Positions 44,777-53,882 of a stretch of 64,000 bases of DNA are shown here, one piece after another. Origin of the DNA: Mesorhizobium temperatum. Lineage in GTDB: Bacteria > Pseudomonadota > Alphaproteobacteria > Rhizobiales > Rhizobiaceae. The stretch lies in NCBI RefSeq assembly GCF_002284575.1, contig NZ_NPKJ01000073.1, positions 1-64,000 of the forward strand, in the 5' to 3' direction. Both the position numbers and the translations under genes were made by a program. The stretch's first letter is position 1, and every line of letters begins with the position of its first letter. The notes beneath the pieces were generated by a model. It ran no database searches and had not been told where the DNA came from. It saw nothing but the letters and a program-made list of their open reading frames with translations.

Positions 44777-46447
44777 TCAGCCGAGGATACCTGGCAGGTT
44801 GAGTTGGTGCTCCCTGGCGCAGTCGATGGCGATGTCATAGCCGGCATCGGCGTGGCGCATGACGCCGGTTGCGGGGTCGTTCCACAGCACCCGCTCCAGG
44901 CGTTTGGCCGCTTCGCGTGTGCCGTCGGCGACGATGACCATGCCGGCATGCTGCGAAAAACCCATGCCGACGCCGCCGCCATGATGAAGCGATACCCAGG
45001 TTGCGCCGGATGCGGTGTTGAGCAGCGCATTGAGCAACGGCCAGTCGGACACGGCGTCGGAGCCGTCCTTCATCGATTCGGTCTCGCGGTTCGGCGAGGC
45101 AACCGAGCCGGAATCAAGATGATCGCGGCCGATGACCACCGGCGCCTTGAGCTCGCCCTTCGCCACCATCTCGTTGAAGGCGAGGCCGAGCCGGTGGCGG
45201 TCGCCGAGACCGACCCAGCAGATGCGCGCCGGCAGACCCTGGAACGCGATGCGCTCACGCGCCATGTCGAGCCAGTTGTGCAGGTGGGTGTTGCCGGGCG
45301 TCAATTCGCGGACCTTGGCGTCGGTCTTGTAGATGTCCTCGGGATCGCCTGAGAGGGCTGCCCAGCGAAACGGGCCGATGCCGCGGCAAAACAGCGGTCG
45401 GATGTAGGCCGGCACGAAACCAGGGAAGGCAAAGGCGTTCGCGAACCCTTCCTCCTTCGCCACCTGACGGATGTTGTTGCCATAGTCGAGTGTCGGCACG
45501 CCGGCGTTCCAGAACGCCACCATCGCCTCGACATGCTCGCGCATCGACGCGCGCGCCGCCTTTTCGACCGCCTTTGGGTCGCTGGTGCGCTTCTCGCGCC
45601 ATTCGGCGAGCGACCAGCCCTTGGGCAGATAGCCGTTGAGCGGATCATGCGCCGACGTCTGGTCGGTGACCAAGTCGGGGCGCACGCCGCGCCGCACCAG
45701 TTCCGGCACGATGTCGGCGGTGTTGCCGACCAGACCGACCGATTTCACCTCACCGGCCCTGGTCCAGCGCTCGATCTTTTCCAGCGCCTCGTCGAGCGTG
45801 TCGGCGCGTTCGTCGACATAACGGGTGCGCAGCCTGAAATCGATGCGGTCGGGATCGCATTCGACCGCCAGGCAGCAGGCGCCGGCCATCACCGCGGCCA
45901 GCGGCTGGGCGCCGCCCATGCCGCCGAGGCCGCCGGTCAGGATCCATTTGCCTCTGAGATTGCCGCCGTAATGCTGGCGGCCGGCCTCGACGAAGGTCTC
46001 GTAGGTGCCCTGCAAGATGCCTTGCGTACCAATGTAGATCCACGAGCCGGCCGTCATCTGGCCGTACATCATCAGGCCCTTCTTATCGAGATCGTTGAAC
46101 TTCTCCCATGTCGCCCAGTGCGGCACGAGGTTGGAATTGGCGATCAGCACGCGCGGCGCATCAGTGTGCGTTCGGAACACGCCGACCGGCTTGCCGGACT
46201 GCACCAGCAGCGTCTCGTCATCTCCAAGCGTCTTCAGAGAGGCGACGATGCGATCAAAGTCGTTCCAGGTGCGCGCCGCCCGGCCGATGCCGCCATAGAC
46301 GACCAGTTCGTTGGGGTTTTCGGCGACGTCGGGATCGAGATTGTTCATCAGCATGCGCAACGGCGCTTCCGTCAGCCATGTGCGGGCGTTGAGCTCGCTG
46401 CCGCGCGGACTGCGGACTTCGCGGATGTTATGACGAGGATCGGTCAT
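44777..46447 (-). CDS. hutU: Urocanate hydratase
   Basis: A 556-residue enzyme for the second step of histidine degradation, urocanate to imidazolonepropionate with tightly bound NAD. Typical blocks are MYGQMTAGSWIYIGTQGILQ, GLGGMGGAQPLAAVMAGACC and QHAGMVIVADGT near the C-terminus. The start MTDPRHNIREVRSPRGSELN matches the family N-terminus; a longer upstream frame is ignored. The gene is intact, between hutG and hutD. Confidence 0.97.
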   Translation of the reverse strand: MTDPRHNIREVRSPRGSELNARTWLTEAPLRMLMNNLDPDVAENPNELVVYGGIGRAARTWNDFDRIVASLKTLGDDETLLVQSGKPVGVFRTHTDAPRVLIANSNLVPHWATWEKFNDLDKKGLMMYGQMTAGSWIYIGTQGILQGTYETFVEAGRQHYGGNLRGKWILTGGLGGMGGAQPLAAVMAGACCLAVECDPDRIDFRLRTRYVDERADTLDEALEKIERWTRAGEVKSVGLVGNTADIVPELVRRGVRPDLVTDQTSAHDPLNGYLPKGWSLAEWREKRTSDPKAVEKAARASMREHVEAMVAFWNAGVPTLDYGNNIRQVAKEEGFANAFAFPGFVPAYIRPLFCRGIGPFRWAALSGDPEDIYKTDAKVRELTPGNTHLHNWLDMARERIAFQGLPARICWVGLGDRHRLGLAFNEMVAKGELKAPVVIGRDHLDSGSVASPNRETESMKDGSDAVSDWPLLNALLNTASGATWVSLHHGGGVGMGFSQHAGMVIVADGTREAAKRLERVLWNDPATGVMRHADAGYDIAIDCAREHQLNLPGILG

Positions 46448-46488
46448 GGCGTCACTTTTCCTTTCCAATGAGCTTGCGCGGCGGAGCG

Positions 46489-47307
46489 TCAGCGCCCGGC
46501 CCAGGCAATCGCGCTTTCCAGGATCCGCTTCAGCGTAGCGCGGATCGGCGCAGCGAATGCGGGGTCGTAAGGCACCGGCCAATTGTCGGGCGTCCCCTTG
46601 CCCTCGGGCTCGCGCATATAGCCGCGGTTGGAGAGTTCCATCTGCAGCGCATGGACGCCGTTTTGCGGCTGGCCGAAATTGCGCGTAATCCAGCCGCCCT
46701 TGAAGCGGCCATTCACCACGTATGTCTCGCGGGTTCCGGCGAGGATCTCGTCGACCATCGCCTGCAAGGCCGGATCGGCGCTCTTGCCGTCGTTGGTGCC
46801 GAGATTGAACACCGGCAACGTGCCCTCGAACAGCCGCGGCAGCACCGAGCGGATCGAGTGGCAGTCATAGACGACGATCTTCTGGTGCAGGGCGCGTAGC
46901 CTGTCGATCTCGGCCTGCAAGGCGGCATGGTAGGGCACAAAGTATTTTTCGCGGCGCTCGTCGACCTCCGACGGCCCAGGCTCTTCCCCGGCGCGATAGA
47001 GTGGATCACCATCGAAGGTCTCGGTCGGGCAGAGCCCGGTCGTCGCCTGGCCGGGATAGAGCGAGGCGCCGGACGGGTCACGATTGACGTCGATGACGGT
47101 GCGCGAGATCGCCGTATGCACCACCGTCGCGCCGAGGTCTTCGGCAAAGTCATAGAGCTTGTCGATCCACCAGTCGGCGTCGCGGCGGCCGAGCCAGGGC
47201 GACACCAGCCGGTCCTCAAGACCGGCGAGATCGATGCCGGTGTGCGGGATCGAGACCAGCAGGGGTGCCGTGCCTTGGGTGATGGTGAGCCAGGAGGGTA
47301 AAGTCAT
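46489..47307 (-). CDS. hutG: N-formylglutamate deformylase
   Basis: A 272-residue N-formylglutamate amidohydrolase. PLLVSIPHTG and VYDCHSIRS carry likely metal-ligand His residues; RTVIDVNRDPSGASLYPGQ and the C-terminal NGRFKGGWITRNFG support the family. It completes the pathway by hydrolysing N-formylglutamate to glutamate and formate. It works with HutF encoded across the divergent promoter. Confidence 0.95.
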   Translation of the reverse strand: MTLPSWLTITQGTAPLLVSIPHTGIDLAGLEDRLVSPWLGRRDADWWIDKLYDFAEDLGATVVHTAISRTVIDVNRDPSGASLYPGQATTGLCPTETFDGDPLYRAGEEPGPSEVDERREKYFVPYHAALQAEIDRLRALHQKIVVYDCHSIRSVLPRLFEGTLPVFNLGTNDGKSADPALQAMVDEILAGTRETYVVNGRFKGGWITRNFGQPQNGVHALQMELSNRGYMREPEGKGTPDNWPVPYDPAFAAPIRATLKRILESAIAWAGR

Positions 47308-47374
47308 GAGAAATCCGCCCGCGCTGGCGTTCTACGGCGCCCCGAAGGATCGCGACCTATCGAGGTGTGCGCTC

Positions 47375-48910
47375 TCACGACGCAATTCCCGGCAGCGCCA
47401 CCGCGCCCGCCGCTTTCACCGCAGCGCCATTGCGCACCATGGCGATGGCCTTTTCCATGTCGGGGTGGAAATGCCGGTCATTGTCGAGATGCGGCACTTC
47501 GGCCCTGACCAGCCTGCGCACCGCTTCGAGCGGCGCACTCGACGCCAGCGGCGCATGGAAGTCGCAGCCTTGTGCGGCGGCCAGCAATTCGATGCCGATG
47601 ACGGCCGTCGCATTCTCGATCATGCCGATCAGCCGGCGCGCGCCATGTGCCGCCATCGAGACGTGGTCTTCCTGATTGGCCGAGGTCGGGATCGAATCGA
47701 CGCTGGCCGGATAGGCCTTCTGCTTGTTTTCCGAGACGAGTGCTGCCGCTGTCACTTGCGGGATCATGAAGCCTGAATTCAGCCCGGGCTTCGGCGTCAG
47801 GAAGGCCGGCATGCCCGACAGCGCCGGGTCGACCAGCATGGCGATGCGCCGCTCCGACAGCGAGCCGATCTCGCAGACGGCGAGTGCGATCATGTCGGCG
47901 GCGAAGGCCACCGGCTCGGCGTGGAAATTGCCGCCGGAAAGCGCGGTGTCGTCCTCGGCGAAGATCAGCGGATTGTCGGTGACGCCGTTGGCCTCGGTGC
48001 CCAGCGTGTCGGCGGCCTGGCGCAGCACACTGAGCGCCGCCCCCATCACCTGCGGCTGGCAGCGCAAGCAGTATGGGTCCTGCACGCGCTCGTCGCCGAC
48101 CCGGTGCGATTCACGGATGGCGCTGCCGGCCATCAGGTTGCGCAGCGCCTCTGCCGTCTCGATCTGGCCAGGATGCTTCCTGAGCAGATGGATGCGCGGA
48201 TCGAAGGGGGCGTCGGAGCCCTTGGCGGCATCGGTCGAAAGCGCACCGGCGACGAGCGCCGACTGGTAGAGCACTTCGGCGTCGAACAGGGCGGCCAACG
48301 CGTAGGCGGTAGAGAACTGCGTGCCGTTGAGCAGCGCCAACCCTTCCTTGGCGCCAAGCGTGACCGGCTCCAGCCCGTGCGAGACAAAGGCGACCTTGGC
48401 CGGGAACCGGCCATGCGGGGTAAAACATTCGCCGACGCCGATCATTACCGCCGTCATATGCGACAGCGGAGCAAGGTCGCCGGAGGCGCCAACCGAGCCT
48501 TGCGCGGGCACCACCGGAATGACGTCATTGGCCAGCATCGCTTCCAGCAATTCGATCGTCTGCGGCCGCACGCCGGAGGCGCCCTGCGCCAGACTGGCCA
48601 GCTTCAGCGCCATCATGAGCCGGCAAACAGCGACCGGCATCGGTTCGCCGACGCCGGCGGCATGCGACAGCACGATGTTGCGTTGAAGGGTCGCGAGGTC
48701 GGCGGCGGGGATGCGGACGCTGGCCAATTTGCCGAAGCCGGTGTTGATGCCATAGACCGGCTCACCCCGGGCGACGATCCGCGCAACCGCCTCGGCGCTG
48801 GCCTTGATTTTTGGTCGGCAGGCGGCGTCCAGCTTCGGCACGGCGCCACGATAGATTTCGCGCCAGTCGGCCAGCGTTGTGTTGCCCGGCTTGAGTTTGA
48901 GTTCGCTCAT
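47375..48910 (-). CDS. hutH: Histidine ammonia-lyase
   Basis: A 511-residue enzyme. Residues Ala142-Ser143-Gly144 (GSVGASGDLAPLSH) form the MIO electrophile; GINTGFG and FGNLPPESAVSS-antisense-free context VTDNPLIFAEDDTALSGGNF are standard. It removes ammonia from histidine to give urocanate. The start MSELKLKPGN overlaps the hutI stop as ATGA; a longer upstream frame is not used. Confidence 0.97.
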   Translation of the reverse strand: MSELKLKPGNTTLADWREIYRGAVPKLDAACRPKIKASAEAVARIVARGEPVYGINTGFGKLASVRIPAADLATLQRNIVLSHAAGVGEPMPVAVCRLMMALKLASLAQGASGVRPQTIELLEAMLANDVIPVVPAQGSVGASGDLAPLSHMTAVMIGVGECFTPHGRFPAKVAFVSHGLEPVTLGAKEGLALLNGTQFSTAYALAALFDAEVLYQSALVAGALSTDAAKGSDAPFDPRIHLLRKHPGQIETAEALRNLMAGSAIRESHRVGDERVQDPYCLRCQPQVMGAALSVLRQAADTLGTEANGVTDNPLIFAEDDTALSGGNFHAEPVAFAADMIALAVCEIGSLSERRIAMLVDPALSGMPAFLTPKPGLNSGFMIPQVTAAALVSENKQKAYPASVDSIPTSANQEDHVSMAAHGARRLIGMIENATAVIGIELLAAAQGCDFHAPLASSAPLEAVRRLVRAEVPHLDNDRHFHPDMEKAIAMVRNGAAVKAAGAVALPGIAS

Positions 48911-50142
48911 CGTCCTCTCCAGATGCGGGCATGCAGCGGGTTGAAGCCCATGCGGTAGACGAGTTCGGCCGGGCGCTCGATGTCCCAGATCGCCATGTCG
49001 GCTGATTTTCCAACCTCCAGCGTGCCGGTTTTTCCGAACAGTCCGAGCGCGCGTGCGGCCTCGCGGGTGACACCGGCAAGGCATTCCTCCACGGTCAAGC
49101 CAAACAAAGTCGCCGCCATGTTCATGGTCAGCAGTAGCGAGGTCAGCGGCGAAGTGCCGGGATTGCAGTCGGTGGCGACCGCCATTCTGACGCCCTGCTG
49201 GCGAAACAGGCCGATCGGCGGCTTCTTGGTCTCGCGGATGAAATAATAGGCGCCGGGCAGGATCGTCGCCACGGTTCCTGCCTTCGCCATCGCCGCCGCA
49301 CCCGCTTCGTCAGTGTATTCGAGATGGTCTGCCGATAGCGCGCCATAGCGTGCGGCGAGTTCCGCGCCATGCAGATTGGACAGCTGGTCGGCATGGAGCT
49401 TGACCGGCAGGCCTGCTGCTTTCGCCGCGTCGAACACGCGAGAAATCTGCTCGGGCGAAAAGGCGATGCCTTCGCAAAAGCCGTCGACGGCATCGGCCAG
49501 GCCCTCGGCAGCGACGGCCGGCAAAATCTCTTTTGCGACCAAGTCGATAAAAGCGTCCTTGTCGCCTTTCGCCTCGGGCGGCAGCGCGTGAGCCCCGAGG
49601 AAGCTCGTTCTCACCGTTACCGGACGGTTTTCGCCCAGGAGCCGTGCGGCATGCAGCGATTTCTTCTCGTTTTCGAGATCGAGCCCGTAGCCCGACTTGA
49701 TCTCGATGGTAGTGAGGCCTTCAGCGATCAGCGCATCAAGGCGCGGCAGCGACTGCGCAACCAGTTCGTGCTCGCTGGCAGCGCGCAGCGCCTTGACCGA
49801 CGAGACGATGCCGCCGCCGGCCTTGGTGACCTCTTCATAGGTGGCGCCGGCCAGCCGCATCTCGAATTCGTTGGCACGGTTGCCGGCATGGACCAGATGG
49901 GTGTGGCAGTCGATCAGGCCGGGCGTGATCCAGCGGCCCTTGCAATCGACAATCTCCGCGTCTTGCAAAAGTGCTGCCGTCATGTCGGCTTCCGGGCCGG
50001 CATAGACGATCACGCCATCGCGTGCGGCGATCGCACCGTGTTCGACGATGCCAAGTCCGGCAGCGCTTTCGGCCATGGTCGCCAGGCGCGCATTGCGCCA
50101 GAGGCGAACCTCCCCTGCCCGGCTTTTGCTCTCTCCAGCCAT
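48907..50142 (-). CDS. hutI: Imidazolonepropionase
   Basis: A 411-residue amidohydrolase. Metal ligands are in GLIDCHTHLVHAGNRANEFE (H-x-H) and the later His of KLHADQLSN, with TDCNPGTSPL providing the Asp. It opens the imidazolone ring to give formiminoglutamate. First gene of the leftward operon; its start is about 30 bases from the HutC-type palindrome. Confidence 0.97.
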   Translation of the reverse strand: MAGESKSRAGEVRLWRNARLATMAESAAGLGIVEHGAIAARDGVIVYAGPEADMTAALLQDAEIVDCKGRWITPGLIDCHTHLVHAGNRANEFEMRLAGATYEEVTKAGGGIVSSVKALRAASEHELVAQSLPRLDALIAEGLTTIEIKSGYGLDLENEKKSLHAARLLGENRPVTVRTSFLGAHALPPEAKGDKDAFIDLVAKEILPAVAAEGLADAVDGFCEGIAFSPEQISRVFDAAKAAGLPVKLHADQLSNLHGAELAARYGALSADHLEYTDEAGAAAMAKAGTVATILPGAYYFIRETKKPPIGLFRQQGVRMAVATDCNPGTSPLTSLLLTMNMAATLFGLTVEECLAGVTREAARALGLFGKTGTLEVGKSADMAIWDIERPAELVYRMGFNPLHARIWRGR

Positions 50143-50170
50143 TATCTTTTCCGTTTCAATCGGCGGCGAT

Positions 50171-50184
50171 TATGTATATACATA
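50171..50184. promoter_or_regulatory. HutC-type operator
   Basis: A perfect 14-bp palindrome TATGTATATACATA centred on TGTATATACA, in the 100-base gap between the divergent hutI and hutF genes. HutC repressors of the GntR family bind such TGTATATACA sites and are released by urocanate. The position would let one site control both arms. Confidence 0.78.
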
Positions 50185-50242
50185 TTGAAACACACTGCAA
50201 GTGATATCATTGCACGGGACACAGGGAATAGGAGAGAAAAAC

Positions 50243-51595
50243 GTGACGGCGATCTTTGCGGAACAGGCGCTTCTGCCCGACGGCTGGCATTCCAATGCCC
50301 GGATCGTCGTCAGTGATGGCCGCATCGCCACGGTCGAGCCGAACACTGCATCCCAGCCCGGCGACGAACGCCATGCCATCCTCCTGCCAGGCATGCCGAA
50401 CCTGCACAGCCACGCCTTCCAGCGCGGCATGGCCGGCCTTGCCGAGCTGCGCGGCCCTTCCGCCGACAGTTTCTGGAGCTGGCGCGAGGTGATGTACCGC
50501 TTCGCGCTGTCGATGACGCCTGACCAGGTCGAGGCGGTTGCCGCGCAGCTCTACGTCGAGATGCTGGAGGCTGGGTTCTCACGCGTCGGCGAGTTTCACT
50601 ATCTGCATCACGACCGCGACGGCCAGCCCTACGCCAACATCGCCGAAATGGCCGAACGCATCACTGCCGCGGCTGCCGACACCGGCATTGGGATGACGCT
50701 GCTGCCGGTCTTCTATGCGCATTCCTCTTTCGGCGGCGCCGCGCCGAACGAAGGCCAGCGGCGATTCATCAACGATGTGAATCGGTTCTCGCGGCTTGTT
50801 GAGAAATGCCGCGAATCCGTTCGCACCTTGAATCAAGGTGTCGTTGGCGCCGCCCCACACAGTCTGCGCGCGGTGACACCGGAGGAGTTGGAAAACATCG
50901 CGACAATGGTACCGGGCGGACCGGTCCACATCCATATCGCCGAGCAAGTGAAGGAGGTCGAGGACTGCCTTGCCTGGTCCGGGGCGCGGCCGGTCGAATG
51001 GCTGCTCGCCAATGCCAATGTCGATAGGCGCTGGTGCCTGATCCACGCCACCCACATGACCGAGACCGAGACCGCGACCATGGCGAAAAGCGGAGCAATC
51101 GCCGGCCTCTGCCCGATCACCGAGGCCAATCTCGGCGACGGCACCTTTGCCGCACCTTTGTTCAAACAACATGGCGGTCGCTTCGGCGTCGGCTCCGATT
51201 CCAACGTGTTGATCGGCCTGCCGGACGAATTGCGTCAGCTCGAATATTCGCAGCGCCTCGCCCACGGTGCCCGCAATATACTGGCGGTGGCGGGCGGCTC
51301 GACCGGCCGCGCGCTGTTCGATGCTGCGCTCGACGGCGGCAGTGCGGCGCTTGGCGCCGGTCCGTCGCAGATCGCCGCCGGTGCCTCGGCCGATTTCGTC
51401 TCACTGGAAGGCAATTCCCCTTCGCTGGCCGGCAAGACGGGCGATGCGGTGCTCGATGCCTGGATCTTCGCCAACGGCACCAATATCGATTGCGTCTGGG
51501 TGCATGGCAAGAAACTGGTCGGCGGCGGCAGGCATGCAAGGCGCGATGCCATTGCCGAGCGTTTTCGCAGCGTGATGACGGCGCTTTCAGCATGA
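50243..51595 (+). CDS. hutF: Formimidoylglutamate deiminase
   Basis: A 450-residue amidohydrolase. LLPGMPNLHSHAFQRGMAGL has the H-x-H zinc motif, and HIAEQVKEVEDCLAWSGARP, LIHATHMTETETATMAKSGA and GVGSDSNVLIGLPDELRQLE give the other ligands. It converts formiminoglutamate to N-formylglutamate, used by HutG. The GTG start at 50,243 has GGAGAG upstream. Confidence 0.96.
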   Translation: MTAIFAEQALLPDGWHSNARIVVSDGRIATVEPNTASQPGDERHAILLPGMPNLHSHAFQRGMAGLAELRGPSADSFWSWREVMYRFALSMTPDQVEAVAAQLYVEMLEAGFSRVGEFHYLHHDRDGQPYANIAEMAERITAAAADTGIGMTLLPVFYAHSSFGGAAPNEGQRRFINDVNRFSRLVEKCRESVRTLNQGVVGAAPHSLRAVTPEELENIATMVPGGPVHIHIAEQVKEVEDCLAWSGARPVEWLLANANVDRRWCLIHATHMTETETATMAKSGAIAGLCPITEANLGDGTFAAPLFKQHGGRFGVGSDSNVLIGLPDELRQLEYSQRLAHGARNILAVAGGSTGRALFDAALDGGSAALGAGPSQIAAGASADFVSLEGNSPSLAGKTGDAVLDAWIFANGTNIDCVWVHGKKLVGGGRHARRDAIAERFRSVMTALSA

Positions 51596-52332
51596 GCATG
51601 ATCGGAACAATGGACGTCGGCGAGCCTCTCTCGCTGCATCAGCGCATCCTGTCCGACATCAGCGAGCGGATCCTGTCCGGCACCTGGGCGCCCGGCCACC
51701 GCATCCCGTTCGAGCACGAACTGACGGCCGAGTACAAATGTTCGCGCATGACGGTGAACAAGGCGCTGTCGCAGCTTGCCAAGGCCGGGCTGATCGAGCG
51801 CCGTCGCCGAACTGGCAGCTTTGTCCGGCGGCCGCAGTCGCAAGCCGCGGTGCTGGAAATCCATGACATCAGGATTGAGGTCGAGGCGCTCGGCCTGCCC
51901 TATCGCTACGAGCGTGTGGCGCGACACAAAAGGCGCAGCGGTGCCGAGGATCGCGCATTGTTGGAACTCGACTCCAACGGACCGGTGCTGGCGCTGGAAT
52001 GCCGGCATTTCGCCGGCCAGCGGCCGTTCGCCCACGAACGGCGGCTGATCAACCTGGCCGCCGTGGCCGAGGCCGCCAGCGAGGAATTTTTTGCCGTAGC
52101 GCCCGGCCCGTGGCTGATCGCCCGGGTGCCGTGGAGTGCCGCCGAGCACCGCATCCGCGCTGTTGCCGCCGACAGAAACATCGCGGCCGCACTCGATATC
52201 GAGGCCGGCGCACCGTGCCTGGTGGTCGAGCGGCGGACATGGAGCGCCGAGCACCCCGTCACCCATGTCCGTTTCACCTATGCGGCCGAGAGCCACACGC
52301 TGGTCGCGCGGTTCACGCCGTCGCAGGGGTAA
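51592..52332 (+). CDS. hutC: Histidine utilisation repressor (GntR family)
   Basis: A 246-residue GntR/UTRA regulator. The winged helix (FEHELTAEYKCSRMTVNKAL SQLAKAGLIERRRRTGSFV) is at about residues 35-75, followed by a UTRA ligand domain (EVEALGLPYRYERVARHKRR ... VRFTYAAESHTLVARF). It overlaps hutF as ATGA. It probably represses both hut arms through the palindrome at 50,171-50,184 and senses urocanate. Confidence 0.95.
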   Translation: MSMIGTMDVGEPLSLHQRILSDISERILSGTWAPGHRIPFEHELTAEYKCSRMTVNKALSQLAKAGLIERRRRTGSFVRRPQSQAAVLEIHDIRIEVEALGLPYRYERVARHKRRSGAEDRALLELDSNGPVLALECRHFAGQRPFAHERRLINLAAVAEAASEEFFAVAPGPWLIARVPWSAAEHRIRAVAADRNIAAALDIEAGAPCLVVERRTWSAEHPVTHVRFTYAAESHTLVARFTPSQG

Positions 52333-52500
52333 CCCTCTCTCGTCGAGGGAGGGTCGCGGAGGAAATGCCGCATGGCGGCATTTTGTGACGCGGGGTGGGG
52401 TCGGTGCAACCTCGCCGACCCCGCCCCGTCTCGCAATCTCCGCTTCGCTCCGACTACTCGCCGACCCTCCCCCTAAGGGGACCCCAACGGGGAGGGTAAA
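52333..52500. repeat. Mesorhizobium-type intergenic mosaic repeat
   Basis: A nested set of inverted repeats. ACCCTCTCTCGTCGAGGGAG at the left pairs loosely with the CGACCCTCCCC... segment at the right. Inside are a hairpin AAATGCCGCATGGCGGCATT and a GGGGTCGG/CCGACCCC pair. It fills the gap between hutC and the ridA-like gene and contains no gene. Confidence 0.65.
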
Positions 52501-52510
52501 GCGCTCTGCC

Positions 52511-52855
52511 TCAGATGGCAGCGGTAACGATGATCTCGACCAGATATTCCGGCCCGGCAAGCTTGGCCTCGCCGGTGGCGCGGGCCGGGGTATGGCCCTG
52601 CGGCACCCACTTGTCCCACTCCGCGTTCATCTCTGCAAAGGTGCTCATGTCGGCCAGCCAGATGATCGCTTGCAGGATTTTGGTCTTGTCCGTTCCGGCC
52701 TTGGCCAGCAATTCGTCGATGGCCGCCAGAATGTCCCTCGTCTGGGCGCCGACGTTTCCGCCCGGCTCGCCGACCTGACCGGCCAGATAGACGGTATTGC
52801 CGTGGATGACGATCTGGCTCATGCGCGGGCCAACATCGATGCGACGAATGCTCAT
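52511..52855 (-). CDS. RidA/YjgF-family protein
   Basis: A 114-residue protein of the RidA family. GNTVYLAGQVGEPGGNVGAQ and ILQAIIWLADMSTFAEMNAE match, and TPARATGEAKLAGPEYLVEI carries the Arg of the RidA active site (P-A-R). RidA deaminates reactive enamines and imines. The context near hut genes may reflect amino-acid catabolism, but the gene faces another way. Confidence 0.9.
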   Translation of the reverse strand: MSIRRIDVGPRMSQIVIHGNTVYLAGQVGEPGGNVGAQTRDILAAIDELLAKAGTDKTKILQAIIWLADMSTFAEMNAEWDKWVPQGHTPARATGEAKLAGPEYLVEIIVTAAI

Positions 52856-53016
52856 GGGATGTTTCCTTCTCTTGTTGGTTGCGCCTCTTTAGAGTCGCCG
52901 TCTGCCGGGGGCAAGGTCGACTGAGTGAATCCTCTTGAGCCAGCAGGGCATGGGGCCAAACAGGACACGCCAAATGGTTTAGTCGCCGCAATTCCGCCCG
53001 ATTGACTTGTTGACTA

Positions 53017-53028
53017 ATGTAATAACAT
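53017..53028. promoter_or_regulatory. Putative Zur box
   Basis: ATGTAATAACAT (53,017-53,028), in TAATGTAATAACATCA, matches the palindromic ATGTTATAACAT core known for alphaproteobacterial Zur. It lies 48 bases before the ABC ATPase start. Zinc repression of the operon is inferred. Confidence 0.6.
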
Positions 53029-53075
53029 CACATATCCATCGCCGCCGCCGTACCAGTCGTGCCCCGGATCGTCAC

Positions 53076-53882
53076 ATGACCAAAACCTGCCTGACCTTCA
53101 GCGACCTGACGCTGGGCTACAACAGCCATCCGGCAATCCATCATCTCGACGGCACGATCCACCGGGGATCGCTGACCGCCGTCGTCGGCGCCAACGGCTC
53201 GGGCAAGTCGACCCTGATGAAGGGTATCGTCGGCGTGTTGAAGCCGATGGCCGGTACAGTTGTTCGGGCGCCCGGCGTGCGCGCCGCCTATCTGCCGCAA
53301 CAGTCGGAGCTCGACCGCTCCTTTCCGGCCAGGGTCGTTGATCTGGTTTCGCTCGGGCTGTGGCCACGGCGCGGGCTGCTCGGCCGCTACACCAGGGAAG
53401 ATCGCGATTCGGTCAGCCAGGCGCTGATGGCCGTCGGCCTCGGCGGCTTCGAGAAGCGCCCGATCGACACGCTGTCGGGCGGCCAGCTACAGCGTACGCT
53501 GTTTGCCCGCGTGCTGCTGCAGGATGCCGATCTCATCCTGCTCGACGAGCCGTTCAACGCCGTCGACACCAAGACCGTCGGCGACCTGATCGCACTTATC
53601 AAGCGCTGGCATGGTGAGGAGCGCACCATCATGGTGGTCGTTCATGACCTGGATCTGGTGCGCCAGAATTTCCCCGAAACGCTGCTGCTGGCGCGCCAGC
53701 CGATCGCCTGGGGCGAGACAAAGGAAACGCTGCGGCCGGAAAACCTGTTGCGCGCGCGCCGCTTCCACGAAGCCTGGGAGGAGAACGCGCCCTGGTGCGA
53801 GCCCGACGACCACAAGCATGGTGGTCACGCTCACGACCATGGGCACGACCATCATCACGGCTCCGGGCCGCGGGCAGCATGA
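53076..53882 (+). CDS. Zinc-type ABC transporter ATPase with His-rich tail
   Basis: A 268-residue ATPase: Walker A GANGSGKST, Q-loop YLPQQSE, signature LSGGQLQRTLFARVLLQ and Walker B LILLDEPFNAVD. The C-terminus has a histidine-rich tail (HKHGGHAHDHGHDHHHG), which could bind zinc in the cytoplasm. It forms an operon with a permease and a binding protein. The set resembles aztABC of Paracoccus. The ATG at 53,076 fits the family; a longer upstream frame is not used. Confidence 0.93.
   Translation: MTKTCLTFSDLTLGYNSHPAIHHLDGTIHRGSLTAVVGANGSGKSTLMKGIVGVLKPMAGTVVRAPGVRAAYLPQQSELDRSFPARVVDLVSLGLWPRRGLLGRYTREDRDSVSQALMAVGLGGFEKRPIDTLSGGQLQRTLFARVLLQDADLILLDEPFNAVDTKTVGDLIALIKRWHGEERTIMVVVHDLDLVRQNFPETLLLARQPIAWGETKETLRPENLLRARRFHEAWEENAPWCEPDDHKHGGHAHDHGHDHHHGSGPRAA

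Noticed and set aside
51034..51591. Long N-terminal extension of hutC into hutF
   Set aside because: HutC normally has about 240 residues, and the ATGA junction at 51,592 gives the expected start. The extension only reads hutF out of frame.
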